Shown: positions 1 through 6,887, numbered from the stretch's first letter. The stretch is 8,525 bases of DNA from Oscillospiraceae bacterium (GCA_031282605.1 JAITDK010000233.1:1-8525), one strand, 5' to 3'. Numbers and translations are program-made. Notes: generated by a model from the sequence alone, not told the origin.

Positions 1-16
1 TGTGTATCACGATGGT

Positions 17-84
17 CCAGGCGAAGCCTGGTCAGGATTCGAAAGGGCGGATAGCCCTTCGCAGGGTCTGGGACAGAGTCCCAG
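17..84. repeat. Cluster of three consecutive short hairpins
   Basis: Three stem-loops follow one another. The first is CCAGGC (17-22) with GCCTGG (26-31) around a GAA triloop. The second is CGAA/GGGC (40-48, one bulged A at 43/44) with GCCCTTCG (54-61). The third is CTGGGAC (68-74) with GTCCCAG (78-84) around an AGA triloop. Two stems are perfect. None is followed by a T-tract, so they do not look like intrinsic terminators. They could be a REP-like or MITE-like intergenic repeat, or a structured RNA. Only the pairing is seen; function is unknown. Confidence 0.6.
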
Positions 85-98
85 GCTCCCCGCAGGGA

Positions 99-134
99 CG
101 TTCCTCGTTCCTACGTTCCATCGTCCTATCGTCC
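99..134. repeat. Short CGTTCC/CGTCC direct repeats
   Basis: CGTTCC occurs at 99-104, 106-111 and 114-119, followed by CGTCC at 122-126 and 130-134. The spacing is 7, 8, 8 and 8 bp. The array sits between one of two CGCAGGG copies (91-97) and its complement CCCTGCG (138-144), so it could form the loop of a larger stem. It looks like slippage-type tandem duplication. No function can be assigned. Confidence 0.6.
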
Positions 135-141
135 CAACCCT

Positions 142-202
142 GCGCCCCGCCAGTAATAATGCTATAATGGAATAATCAACTCACACCATAGTGGCGGGGC
201 GC
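142..202. repeat. Perfect 11-bp inverted repeat around an AT-rich spacer
   Basis: GCGCCCCGCCA (142-152) is exactly complementary to TGGCGGGGCGC (192-202). The 39-bp spacer between them is AT-rich and contains TATAAT. The right arm lies just beyond the stop codon of the transposase remnant, so it may be the decayed end of that insertion sequence. It could also be a hairpin. No T-tract follows on either strand, so a terminator role is not supported. Confidence 0.6.
160..168 (+). promoter_or_regulatory. Possible extended -10 promoter element
   Basis: TGCTATAAT matches the extended -10 consensus TGnTATAAT perfectly. No recognisable -35 box lies 16-18 bp upstream, where the sequence is GC-rich. 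Transcription from here would begin near 175 and run antisense to the transposase remnant toward pcrA, giving a leader of over 400 nt. The match may be fortuitous in an AT-rich spacer. Confidence 0.25.
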
Positions 203-209
203 CACAAAT

Positions 210-459
210 TTAAAGCGCATCCGGTTCGCAAACCGGACAGCGTCCCGCCGCAGCGAACAGCCGAAGGTTACGTGACGCAATATAGACGCTACACCGCGCA
301 ACGCTACGCCGCTGAACAACCTCGATCCTACAACCTCTTTTGAGCACATAACGAAACCTTTCGATTACCCATCGTTTCCGACACATATCAATTGTTTTTT
401 GTATTTGCCCATCCTCGCCGACGCGCGGGTGTGACGACGCACATTCCATCGGGTTCGGG
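210..459 (-). pseudogene. IS4-family transposase C-terminal remnant (decayed)
   Basis: The minus-strand frame 449-210 (79 codons) carries a stretch at 339-383 reading CRKRWVIERFRYVLK. Its spacing C-x2-R-x3-E-x6-K is exactly that of the IS4-family Y-(2)-R-(3)-E-(6)-K signature, with Tyr replaced by Cys. The Glu (codon 360-362) would be the third catalytic acid of the DDE triad. Next come GCRIE, which resembles the family's K-S-G-C-x-I/V-E, and a tail with G-R-C-P. Homology probably continues upstream in another frame: EPDGMCVVT (about 430-456) resembles the EPIEWMLLT segment of these transposases, which implies a frameshift near 415-435. The N-terminal part with the two catalytic Asp residues is absent, so this is not functional. 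A small internal deletion after the signature is likely. Recognition is from motif memory; no database search was made. Confidence 0.6.
220..237. repeat. 7-bp perfect hairpin inside the transposase remnant
   Basis: TCCGGTT (220-226) pairs perfectly with AACCGGA (231-237) around a CGCA loop. It resembles a T-arm, but nothing around it folds as a tRNA. It lies at the 3' end of the decayed transposase frame and may be incidental. Confidence 0.4.
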
Positions 460-484
460 CAGACTATCGCGCTCCGATAGTCTG
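460..484. repeat. Perfect 10-bp inverted repeat upstream of pcrA
   Basis: CAGACTATCG (460-469) and CGATAGTCTG (475-484) are exact reverse complements separated by CGCTC. G:U pairs could extend the stem slightly. No T-tract follows on either strand. The dyad lies about 55-80 bp upstream of the proposed pcrA -10 element, so it could be an operator for a dimeric regulator. A decayed feature of the neighbouring insertion sequence is the alternative. Confidence 0.55.
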
Positions 485-537
485 TTCCGGATCAAAATTG
501 GGATTGCTGCGACGCGCTTTCCTTTTACGGCATTTTG

Positions 538-546
538 TGGTAATAT
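538..546 (+). promoter_or_regulatory. Probable extended -10 promoter for pcrA
   Basis: TGGTAATAT fits an extended -10 element (TGn followed by TAATAT, one mismatch from TATAAT). It would start transcription near 553, about 50 nt before the pcrA start codon. The region 17 bp upstream (TTTCCT, 518-523) is a poor -35, which is tolerable for extended -10 promoters. It is the best candidate in the 590 bp before the operon. Confidence 0.35.
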
Positions 547-587
547 AGGGATGGAATAACCGGGATAGGCGGGATTTGTAGTTGGGC

Positions 588-593
588 AGGTGG
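588..593 (+). promoter_or_regulatory. pcrA ribosome binding site
   Basis: AGGTGG lies 8 nt before ATG 602. The in-frame GTG at 590 falls inside this sequence, so 602 rather than 590 is the likely start. Confidence 0.6.
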
Positions 594-601
594 TATTTGT
601 A

Positions 602-2872
602 ATGATTAATCGTACGGCATTGAACCCTGAACAGGCGCGAGCGGCCACGACGTTTGACGGGCCGCTGCTAATACTGGCCGGAGCGGGCTCGGGCAAGACC
701 AGCGCGCTGACATGCCGCATATCGAACCTGATCGCCAGCGGCGTGCCGTCGCGCGAGATATTGGCCATCACATTTACGAATAAGGCCGCGCGAGAGATGC
801 GCGAGCGGGTGGACGCGCTGGCCGGAACGAGCGCATCCGAAGCATGGATAATGACGTTCCACGCGTGCTGCGCCAGGATACTCAGACGCGATATAGAGAA
901 GCTGGGATATAAACGCGCGTTCACGATATACGACGAGGACGACCAGAGCGCCGTTGTAAAGGATATGCTCAAACGGCGCAACCTGGACGATAAGGTCTAC
1001 CCCGTCCGGGAGATACGATCCACCTTGTCGGATATCAAGAACAAGATGATATCGCCGAAGGAGTGGTTGGTTAAGGGCGGCGGCGACCAGCGTCGCGTAA
1101 CGATCTGCGAATTAATGGTCGAATACGAGAAGCGGCTCAGGGACGCGAACGCCCTCGACTTTGACGATCTGCTGGTAAAAACGCTGGAATTGTTCGCAGA
1201 GCATCCGCCAGTGCTGGAGAGCTATCAGCGGCGTTTCCGTTATATTCACGTGGACGAATACCAGGATACCAACGCCGCGCAATACCAGCTGATACGCTTG
1301 CTGGCCGCGCGCAGCGGGAATATCTGCGTTGTGGGCGACGACGATCAATCCATATATGGTTGGCGCGGCGCGGACATCCGCAACATACTGGACTTCGAGA
1401 AGGACTTCCCGAATACCCAGGTGATCAAGCTGGAGCGCAACTACCGATCCACCCAGACGATATTGGACGCGGCGAATCAGGTTATAGCGCACAACGTGAG
1501 CCGCAAGGATAAGACGCTGTGGACGGATCGCGGCGATGGCGAGCTGATCGTGCTGTTCAAGGCGCTAGACGAGAGAGCCGAGGCCGCGTGGGTCTGCGAC
1601 CGCATGAGGATGCTCAAGCAGGCGGGCGTAAACTACGGCGATATAGCCGCGCTCTACCGCGTGAATGCCCAGTCCCGCGTGCTGGAAGAGATGCTGGTGC
1701 GCGCGGGCATACCATATCGCGTTTACGGCGGGCCGAGATTCTACGACCGTAAGGAAGTGCGCGACGTCGTGGCGTACCTGCGCCTGCTGGTGAATCCCGC
1801 CGACGACGTATCCCTGCGCCGCGTCATCAATACCCCGCGCCGCGCGATAGGCGACGCGACCGTGGCGGAGCTGGTTCGCACCGCCACCGAATCCGGAACC
1901 AGCATGTTCACCTCGCTGCTGGAGCCGCATGAGTCGCTGGCGTCGAGGGCACGCAAGAGCGTGGCCGACTTCGGAAATGAATTGCTGGACATGATAGCGC
2001 GAGCGGAAACCATGAGCGTGGGCGACGCTGTATCCGCCGTCGTCGAGTCGTTCGGGCTGCGCGCTCAGTACGAGAAGGAGAACACCGAGGAGGGACGCGA
2101 CCGTCTGGCGAATATCGACGAATTCATCGGCGCGGCGAAGGAGTATGGCGATAAGACCGAGGGCGCGACGCTCGAGGGTTATCTGGAGAACATCGCGCTG
2201 GTCACGGATCTCGATTCGATGCGCGAAGGCCCCGGCGCGGTCACGCTGATGACGCTTCACAGCGCGAAGGGACTGGAGTTTGGCAACGTGTTCCTGGTCG
2301 GGTTGGAGCAGGGGTTGTTCCCGTCGAACCGCAGTCTGCAGGACGCCGGCCGCCTGGAAGAGGAACGTCGTCTGTGCTACGTAGGATTCACCCGCGCGAA
2401 GGATCGGCTCTATCTCTCGTATGCCGAACAGCGTATGCTGTATAACCAAACCCAGCACAGCTTCCCCTCTCAATTCCTGGACGAGGTGCCGCGGCGCTTG
2501 ATCGAGGAGGCGGCAAGGGCGCGCAAGGCCCCCGTCGCTAACCCCGAGGTAAAGACCCGCGAACAGCTGGCCTCCCATAAAGGACTGCGCGCCGTGCCCA
2601 ATCCCAGGGAGACGGGGCGTGTCGGCGCGCTAAATATCCCCGGCGTGCGCAAGGGTTACAGTCCGTCGTCGGCGCAGGCGTTCGCCGAACAGGCCGCGGC
2701 TATGATGCTGTTTAAGCCGGGCGACCGCGTGCTGCATAAGAAATTCGGCGAGGGCAACGTCGTCGAGCTGAAGGGCGCCGGAACCGATAGCCGCGTGCTG
2801 ATAGAATTCGCGGCGTACGGCGTGAGGGAGTTCGTCGCGTCGATGGCGCCGATAGTCAAAGTGACAGAGTAG
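602..2872 (+). CDS. pcrA: ATP-dependent 3'-5' DNA helicase PcrA (UvrD/Rep family, SF1A)
   Basis: This is a superfamily 1A helicase that unwinds DNA in repair and in rolling-circle replication and removes RecA or stalled RNA polymerase. The 756-aa protein (family usually 720-780) carries all the motifs: Q-motif LNPEQ near 7-11, Walker A AGAGSGKT (26-33, Lys32), motif Ia TFTNKAA (57-63), Walker B DEYQD (218-222), motif III GDDDQSIYGWRGA (245-257), motif IV LERNYRS (277-283), motif V around LMTLHSAKGLEF (549-560) and motif VI EERRLCYVGFTRAKDRL (587-603). The C-terminus (about 704-752, FKPGDRVLHKKFGEG) is the Tudor-like fold through which PcrA/UvrD contacts RNA polymerase. ATG 602 was chosen over GTG 590 because the AGGTGG ribosome site overlaps the GTG. 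ligA follows 40 bp later, the conserved Bacillota pairing. No defect is visible. Confidence 0.96.
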   Translation: MINRTALNPEQARAATTFDGPLLILAGAGSGKTSALTCRISNLIASGVPSREILAITFTNKAAREMRERVDALAGTSASEAWIMTFHACCARILRRDIEKLGYKRAFTIYDEDDQSAVVKDMLKRRNLDDKVYPVREIRSTLSDIKNKMISPKEWLVKGGGDQRRVTICELMVEYEKRLRDANALDFDDLLVKTLELFAEHPPVLESYQRRFRYIHVDEYQDTNAAQYQLIRLLAARSGNICVVGDDDQSIYGWRGADIRNILDFEKDFPNTQVIKLERNYRSTQTILDAANQVIAHNVSRKDKTLWTDRGDGELIVLFKALDERAEAAWVCDRMRMLKQAGVNYGDIAALYRVNAQSRVLEEMLVRAGIPYRVYGGPRFYDRKEVRDVVAYLRLLVNPADDVSLRRVINTPRRAIGDATVAELVRTATESGTSMFTSLLEPHESLASRARKSVADFGNELLDMIARAETMSVGDAVSAVVESFGLRAQYEKENTEEGRDRLANIDEFIGAAKEYGDKTEGATLEGYLENIALVTDLDSMREGPGAVTLMTLHSAKGLEFGNVFLVGLEQGLFPSNRSLQDAGRLEEERRLCYVGFTRAKDRLYLSYAEQRMLYNQTQHSFPSQFLDEVPRRLIEEAARARKAPVANPEVKTREQLASHKGLRAVPNPRETGRVGALNIPGVRKGYSPSSAQAFAEQAAAMMLFKPGDRVLHKKFGEGNVVELKGAGTDSRVLIEFAAYGVREFVASMAPIVKVTE

Positions 2873-2934
2873 AATGGGTATTGCATAGAATAGATATAGG
2901 CAAGGATGGATATTGACCAGAATGGATATGCGCT
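2871..2934 (+). repeat. Four 16-bp imperfect tandem repeats spanning the pcrA-ligA junction
   Basis: Units start at 2871, 2887, 2903 and 2919, exactly 16 bp apart. Their first 12-13 bases are AGAATGGGTATTG, AGAATAGATATAG, AGGATGGATATTG and AGAATGGATATG. The array begins inside the pcrA stop codon, fills the intergenic gap and runs into ligA. The third unit supplies the ligA Shine-Dalgarno-like AAGGA (from 2902) and the TTG start (2913). The fourth supplies the alternative starts ATG 2922 and ATG 2928. The translation initiation region of ligA thus appears to have arisen by tandem duplication. Confidence 0.7.
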
Positions 2935-4958
2935 CCCTGGTAGACCGCCTGAATGAGACCGCCCGCGCCTATTACGTCCACGACGCGCCGATTATATCGG
3001 ACGCGGAATGGGACGCGCTTTACGACGAACTGCGCCGCATGGAGCTTGAGAGCGGCGTCGTACTGCCCGATAGCCCGACCACGCGCGTAGGCGGGGAACC
3101 GCTGGCGGCGTTCGAGCCGCATACCCATCTGGCGAGGCTGTGGAGCCTGGATAAGACCACATCCGAGCAGGGGTTGAGGGAATGGGCGGCGCGGGCGGCG
3201 CGTCTTTTAACGGAAGACGCGACGGAAGATTCGGGCGGGATCGAACCCTTCGTCGTCGAGTACAAGCTGGACGGACTCACCATAAACCTCACCTATGAGA
3301 ACGGCGAGCTGACCCAGGCGGCTACGAGAGGCAACGGTACGGTCGGCGAGGCCATTTTGCCTCAGGCGCGCACGATCCGCGCGATCCCGCTCACCATCCC
3401 GTTCAAGGGCAGGATGGAAGCGCAGGGCGAGGCGATCATGCGCTTTTCCACGCTGGACGCTTACAACAAAACCGCGGACGTCCCGCTGAAGAACGCGCGC
3501 AACGCGGCCGCAGGAGCGCTGCGCAACCTCGATCCCGCCGTCACGGCGTCGCGCAAGCTGGACATATTCTGCTATCAGGTAGGATTCATCCAACCCAATC
3601 CAGACGATCCAAACCCAGCGTGGCGCGACGTTCCGTATACTGATCACATAGGAATGCTGGCGTTCTTGAGGATGAACGGCATCCCCGTCAGTCCGGAGGC
3701 TCGCGCCGCGTCCACGATGGACGAAGCTATCGCCGCCGTGCGCGAACTGGAATCCAACCGCGAACGCCTAGACTTCATGATCGACGGCGCGGTGGTGAAG
3801 GTGGCCGGCATAGCGCCGCGTCGCGCGCTGGGCGCGACGGACAAGTTCCCGCGCTGGGCGATAGCGTTCAAGTTCCAGGCCGAGGAGGCCGTGACGCGGT
3901 TGACCGCCGTGACGTGGGAACTGGGACGCACGGGTAAGCTGACCCCGCTGGCGTGGCTCGATCCGGTCGAGCTGGCAGGGGTAACCATCAGCAAAGCCAC
4001 GCTGAATAACCAGGGCGACATTGAGCGCAAGCGCGTATCGATCGGGTGCGACGTATGGCTGCGGCGTTCCGGCGACGTTATCCCGGAGATACTCGGGCGC
4101 ACCGACGAGCTGTTCCCCGACGAGCGTCCGATCGTCGCGCCGGAATTCTGTCCAGCGTGCGGCGCGCCTGTCGAGCGTCGGGGGGCGCATCTGTTCTGCG
4201 GTAACCGCGACTGTATGCCTCAGCGCGTGGCGAGGTTGACCCACTTCGCGTCGCGTTCGGCGATGGACATAGACGCGTTCAGCGAGAAGACCGCCGAATT
4301 GTTATACGATCGGATAGGATTGCGTTCGCCGGACGAGCTGTATTCATTGACGGAGGAGCGGCTGATAGGCTTGCCCGGCATGGGGAGCAAGCGCGCGTCA
4401 AACCTGCTGGCCGCCATCGAGCGCAGCAAGTCCCGCCCTCTGGACGCGGTTCTGTTCGCGCTGGGCATCCCCAACGTGGGCGCCAAGACGGCGCGCGACC
4501 TGGCCGAACGATTCAGCTCGATAGACGCGCTGCGTCTTGCCGACGCTGAATCGCTGACCGCCGTCGAGGACGTCGGCGGGGTCGTCGCCGAGAGCGTGAT
4601 CGAGTTTTTCAAGCAGGATGAGAACATCAGGCTGATAGACGGACTGAAGCGCACAGGGATAGACCCGATGCGCGCATCGTCCGACGCGTCTTCGACAAAC
4701 GAAGCGTCAAGCGGCGGGGTCAAGGGCGCGCTCGACGGCGAGCTGGTTGTGATTACAGGGACGCTGGCTCTTTTCAGCCGCCGGGAAGCGGAGGAAGCGG
4801 TGCGAGCCGCCGGGGGCAAGACGGGCGATTCCGTAACGAAGAAGACCACGTTGGTGATAGCGGGCGAGTCGGCCGGGAGCAAACTGGACAAGGCGCGGTC
4901 GTTGGGTATACCAGTCGAGGACGAGGCTTACCTGCTGGCGCGGCTTGGCGGATCATAA
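2913..4958 (+). CDS. ligA: NAD+-dependent DNA ligase LigA
   Basis: LigA seals nicks in DNA using NAD+, joining Okazaki fragments and repair patches. The 681-aa protein has the full family order: domain Ia (about 1-70), adenylation domain with KLDG (118-121, Lys118 nucleophile), TRG (138-140), GE (172-173), DGAVVKV (291-297) and AFKF (318-321), OB fold with GRTG (338-341) and SGDVIPE (386-392), a zinc finger C413-C416-C429-C434, helix-hairpin-helix repeats (about 440-585), a Ser-rich linker (589-602) and a BRCT domain (604-680). The cysteine spacing fits Gram-positive LigA. Several usually strict positions differ: TRGDG is TRGNG, PMLSLDN is RLWSLDK, and the Tyr of DAEYD is Trp33. TTG 2913 was chosen because AAGGA (2902-2906) lies 6 nt upstream; ATG 2922 is the alternative. 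Residues 91-107 contain tandem-duplicated codons. Its neighbour pcrA supports the call. Confidence 0.97.
   Translation: MTRMDMRSLVDRLNETARAYYVHDAPIISDAEWDALYDELRRMELESGVVLPDSPTTRVGGEPLAAFEPHTHLARLWSLDKTTSEQGLREWAARAARLLTEDATEDSGGIEPFVVEYKLDGLTINLTYENGELTQAATRGNGTVGEAILPQARTIRAIPLTIPFKGRMEAQGEAIMRFSTLDAYNKTADVPLKNARNAAAGALRNLDPAVTASRKLDIFCYQVGFIQPNPDDPNPAWRDVPYTDHIGMLAFLRMNGIPVSPEARAASTMDEAIAAVRELESNRERLDFMIDGAVVKVAGIAPRRALGATDKFPRWAIAFKFQAEEAVTRLTAVTWELGRTGKLTPLAWLDPVELAGVTISKATLNNQGDIERKRVSIGCDVWLRRSGDVIPEILGRTDELFPDERPIVAPEFCPACGAPVERRGAHLFCGNRDCMPQRVARLTHFASRSAMDIDAFSEKTAELLYDRIGLRSPDELYSLTEERLIGLPGMGSKRASNLLAAIERSKSRPLDAVLFALGIPNVGAKTARDLAERFSSIDALRLADAESLTAVEDVGGVVAESVIEFFKQDENIRLIDGLKRTGIDPMRASSDASSTNEASSGGVKGALDGELVVITGTLALFSRREAEEAVRAAGGKTGDSVTKKTTLVIAGESAGSKLDKARSLGIPVEDEAYLLARLGGS
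3184..3233 (+). repeat. Two adjacent in-frame tandem duplications in ligA
   Basis: GGGCGGCGC is perfectly repeated at 3184-3192 and 3193-3201 (9 bp, giving AARAAR). ACGGAAGACGCG (3210-3221) is followed by ACGGAAGATTCG (3222-3233), a 12-bp repeat with 10/12 identity giving TEDATEDS. Both lie in the loop just before the catalytic KLDG motif and keep the reading frame. Confidence 0.65.
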
Positions 4959-4979
4959 CACGCAGGGCGGGCGATTGCA

Positions 4980-5951
4980 ATGCCGGTATCGCGCGAAACA
5001 CTGTATGACATAGCGCGTGAATTGGGCTTCACGTCGATGGGCATAACCACGCCGAATCACGCGCTGCCGCTGCCGGGAACGCCGATGAAGGCGCTGCCGT
5101 TCGAGCCGCGCTCAATAGTGGCGTTGGTTATGCCGACGTTCAAGTGGGCGGACTCAACCTCGCAACCCGATAACGCGCTTGAAAAAGGCGCCGCCGAGTT
5201 CTCCGCCGCGTATATCGGCATGAACGCAGCGTATCACAAGAGCGGCGAATGGATGGAGCGGGTTCGCGCGCTGGATATTCAAGCCGAACGGTTGTCGGCG
5301 ATTCGCGCTAAGACGGCGGCGTTATTCACCGGACTGGGCGAGTATCGGATGAACACGCTGCTGTATACGCGAGAACATGGAAGCTATATCTGCATACAAG
5401 TATTTGGTATATCAGCGTTATATGAACCGGACGAACCGACGCGCTGCGGGAATCCCGAGCGCGCCGATCTCGCTTCGGGCTGTGTGGGATGCAGGCGCTG
5501 CGTCAATGCGTGTCCTACCGGCGCGCTGGATGGCAAGGGCGGCATAACTGTTAACAAATGCTTGAGATTCCATATGTTTTCTGGCAAACCTACCCCTGTC
5601 GAGTATCGGCGGTTAATGGGCAGGCGGTTGATTGGGTGCGATGTTTGTCAGTTTGTGTGCCCGATGGAGCCGCCGAGCGTCGGGATTATCCAGCGCGAGG
5701 ACTGGCCGTGGCTGCGCGCGGAGAACCTGTTGGAGCCGTCGGCGGAGACGCTGGACGCGATGGGCAAGGCGATAGGCGTCAATTACGCCAGGCTGCGTCG
5801 GGTGCAGGCGCAGGCCGCGCTGATCGCGGGAAATTTTTGCCGCAGGGAATATCTTCCTCCGTTGAAACGTCTAATGGTTGTGGATGATCTGGCCGTGAGC
5901 GAGCACGCCCGATGGGCTGCGGAGCGGATTCAGTACGGATGTCCGGAATGA
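4980..5951 (+). CDS. Epoxyqueuosine reductase (QueG)-like double [4Fe-4S] cluster protein
   Basis: The 323-aa protein resembles QueG, the cobalamin-dependent enzyme that reduces epoxyqueuosine to queuosine in tRNA. The N-terminal part (about 1-150) fits the QueG/DUF1730 cobalamin-binding region, including GLGEYRMNTLLYTREHGSY (118-136), equivalent to the GxxxKN...GSY segment. All eight expected cluster cysteines are present: C168, C171, C174 and C227 for one cluster, C178, C194, C220 and C223 for the other. One HEAT-like repeat follows (about 274-318); QueG is usually longer (350-390 aa). The motif around the catalytic Asp (V-D-S/T-x-x-x-E) is not evident; the nearest Asp is D99, with a length difference before GLG. 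The motif's GKN/AKN lysine is Met124. It may therefore be a QueG paralogue with another corrinoid/Fe-S redox role, and no queG symbol is given. It begins 21 bp after ligA with a weak purine-rich site (4964-4970). Confidence 0.8.
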   Translation: MPVSRETLYDIARELGFTSMGITTPNHALPLPGTPMKALPFEPRSIVALVMPTFKWADSTSQPDNALEKGAAEFSAAYIGMNAAYHKSGEWMERVRALDIQAERLSAIRAKTAALFTGLGEYRMNTLLYTREHGSYICIQVFGISALYEPDEPTRCGNPERADLASGCVGCRRCVNACPTGALDGKGGITVNKCLRFHMFSGKPTPVEYRRLMGRRLIGCDVCQFVCPMEPPSVGIIQREDWPWLRAENLLEPSAETLDAMGKAIGVNYARLRRVQAQAALIAGNFCRREYLPPLKRLMVVDDLAVSEHARWAAERIQYGCPE

Positions 5952-5953
5952 TT

Positions 5954-5958
5954 GGAGG
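5954..5958 (+). promoter_or_regulatory. Ribosome binding site of the first SH3 gene
   Basis: GGAGG lies 5 nt before ATG 5964. The in-frame TTG at 5952 overlaps this site, so it is not the start. The site begins three bases after the upstream TGA, consistent with cotranscription and possible translational coupling. Confidence 0.7.
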
Positions 5959-5963
5959 TTTAT

Positions 5964-6839
5964 ATGGATATAAAGAAGATGGTTGTGGCACTGGTGACAT
6001 TGACGCTGGCGTTCGGCGTGGCGGCGTTCGCGGATGCGGACCCTGAAGCGGCGTTGAAGGTCGAGGAGCCGGGTGAAACCGACTCCATATTGTCGACCCT
6101 TGACGGCAGCGAGACGTATGGACTCATATACCCCAGCGTCCTGCCGACCGGGTGGCCGTTTAAGGATGGAACGCCGGTATACGGCAAGCCGGAGTTGGAC
6201 GAGCAGGATTCCAAGTGGTTTGTCTGGGGTTCAAACCTCATCGTGAACGGTCGGGAAGGCGATTTTTATGATGTGACGCTGGCGGACAATGATGTGACGT
6301 TGGCGGACAGGCATGGCTGGATACTCGCCAGTGAGGTTCGGCTTAATTCCGATAACGTTGAATACGCGCCGGTAAACGTGCTGCGGATGCGCCGTCGCGG
6401 CACGATCGAGCTGTATGATTTCTCGCAATATAAGTTTGGGACGACGGTGGCGGTCTATCAAGCCACCGAAGCGTACACGGATTTCGAGGCGCTGGCTCTC
6501 GCCGGGATCGTGTGGAAGGTGCGCGCGCCCGACGGATCGATCGGTTACATGCCGGGCAGCGGCGAGAATTACACCGATCCGCCCATAATCTACGGTTCAT
6601 ACGCCGATGAAGCGAAGGGAAACGGCATCGCCATAGTCTGTCTCAGCAGCGGCTGGGTGAATGTGCGGAGCAGTCCGGGCGGAGATCGGATCGGCATCGC
6701 GTATGACGGATGGCAGGGCAAGATACTGGGCGAGGCGGAAGGCTGGACACACCTCGTCATAAATGATCAGGAAGGGTATATTCAGTCCATTTACCTGCAA
6801 ACGATTCATTATATTAACGCCGACGGGGTGTGGGAGTAA
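5964..6839 (+). CDS. Secreted bacterial SH3-repeat protein (first paralogue)
   Basis: The 291-aa protein begins with a Sec signal peptide: MDIKK, then a hydrophobic core (6-22), with likely cleavage after AFA (21-23). No lipobox, sortase motif or C-terminal membrane segment is seen, so it should be released or held by wall binding. The best domain is a C-terminal bacterial SH3 (about 223-280), with WVNVRSSPGG at 231-240 and GYIQSIYL at 271-278. Two more divergent SH3-like units precede it (about 52-133 and 145-207). Such domains usually bind peptidoglycan or mediate envelope contacts; the ligand here is unknown, and no hydrolase or other catalytic domain is present. The first unit contains a duplicated DVTLAD stretch. 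It resembles the next gene over most of its length (for example RHGWILASEV against RRGWMAVAEV). The start is ATG 5964, 12 bp after the previous gene. Confidence 0.85.
   Translation: MDIKKMVVALVTLTLAFGVAAFADADPEAALKVEEPGETDSILSTLDGSETYGLIYPSVLPTGWPFKDGTPVYGKPELDEQDSKWFVWGSNLIVNGREGDFYDVTLADNDVTLADRHGWILASEVRLNSDNVEYAPVNVLRMRRRGTIELYDFSQYKFGTTVAVYQATEAYTDFEALALAGIVWKVRAPDGSIGYMPGSGENYTDPPIIYGSYADEAKGNGIAIVCLSSGWVNVRSSPGGDRIGIAYDGWQGKILGEAEGWTHLVINDQEGYIQSIYLQTIHYINADGVWE
6268..6309 (+). repeat. 21-bp in-frame tandem duplication in the first SH3 gene
   Basis: Two 21-bp units, 6268-6288 and 6289-6309, differ at a single base (C6279 versus T6300). They encode YDVTLADNDVTLADRHGW, whereas the downstream paralogue has YEVSLYDRRGW at the same place. 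The paralogue comparison shows that seven residues were inserted, and the 20/21 identity suggests this happened recently. Confidence 0.85.
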
Positions 6840-6887
6840 CGAGTGGGGAACGAGGTACTCCCCTCGACAGCGGGCTACATGTGATTG

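Noticed and set aside
220..237. T-arm-like hairpin suggesting a tRNA
   Set aside because: No acceptor, D or anticodon arms can be placed around it, and it falls inside the transposase remnant.
391..398. T-run (TTGTTTTTTG) as a + strand terminator tail
   Set aside because: No GC-rich stem lies immediately upstream. On the minus strand it is an A-run within the decayed transposase.
388..981. Minus-strand open frame running from pcrA into the upstream spacer
   Set aside because: Most of it is antisense to pcrA. Only its end near 430-456 resembles a transposase segment, and that is treated as part of the pseudogene.
1565..2578. Long minus-strand open frame (337 codons) opposite pcrA
   Set aside because: It lies wholly within the intact pcrA gene, shows no recognisable motif, and is the kind of antisense frame GC-rich coding sequence produces.
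6840..6866. Possible terminator hairpin after the first SH3 gene
   Set aside because: CGAGG (6851-6855) can pair with CCTCG (6862-6866), but the stem is only 5 bp and no T-tract follows, so termination is not supported.
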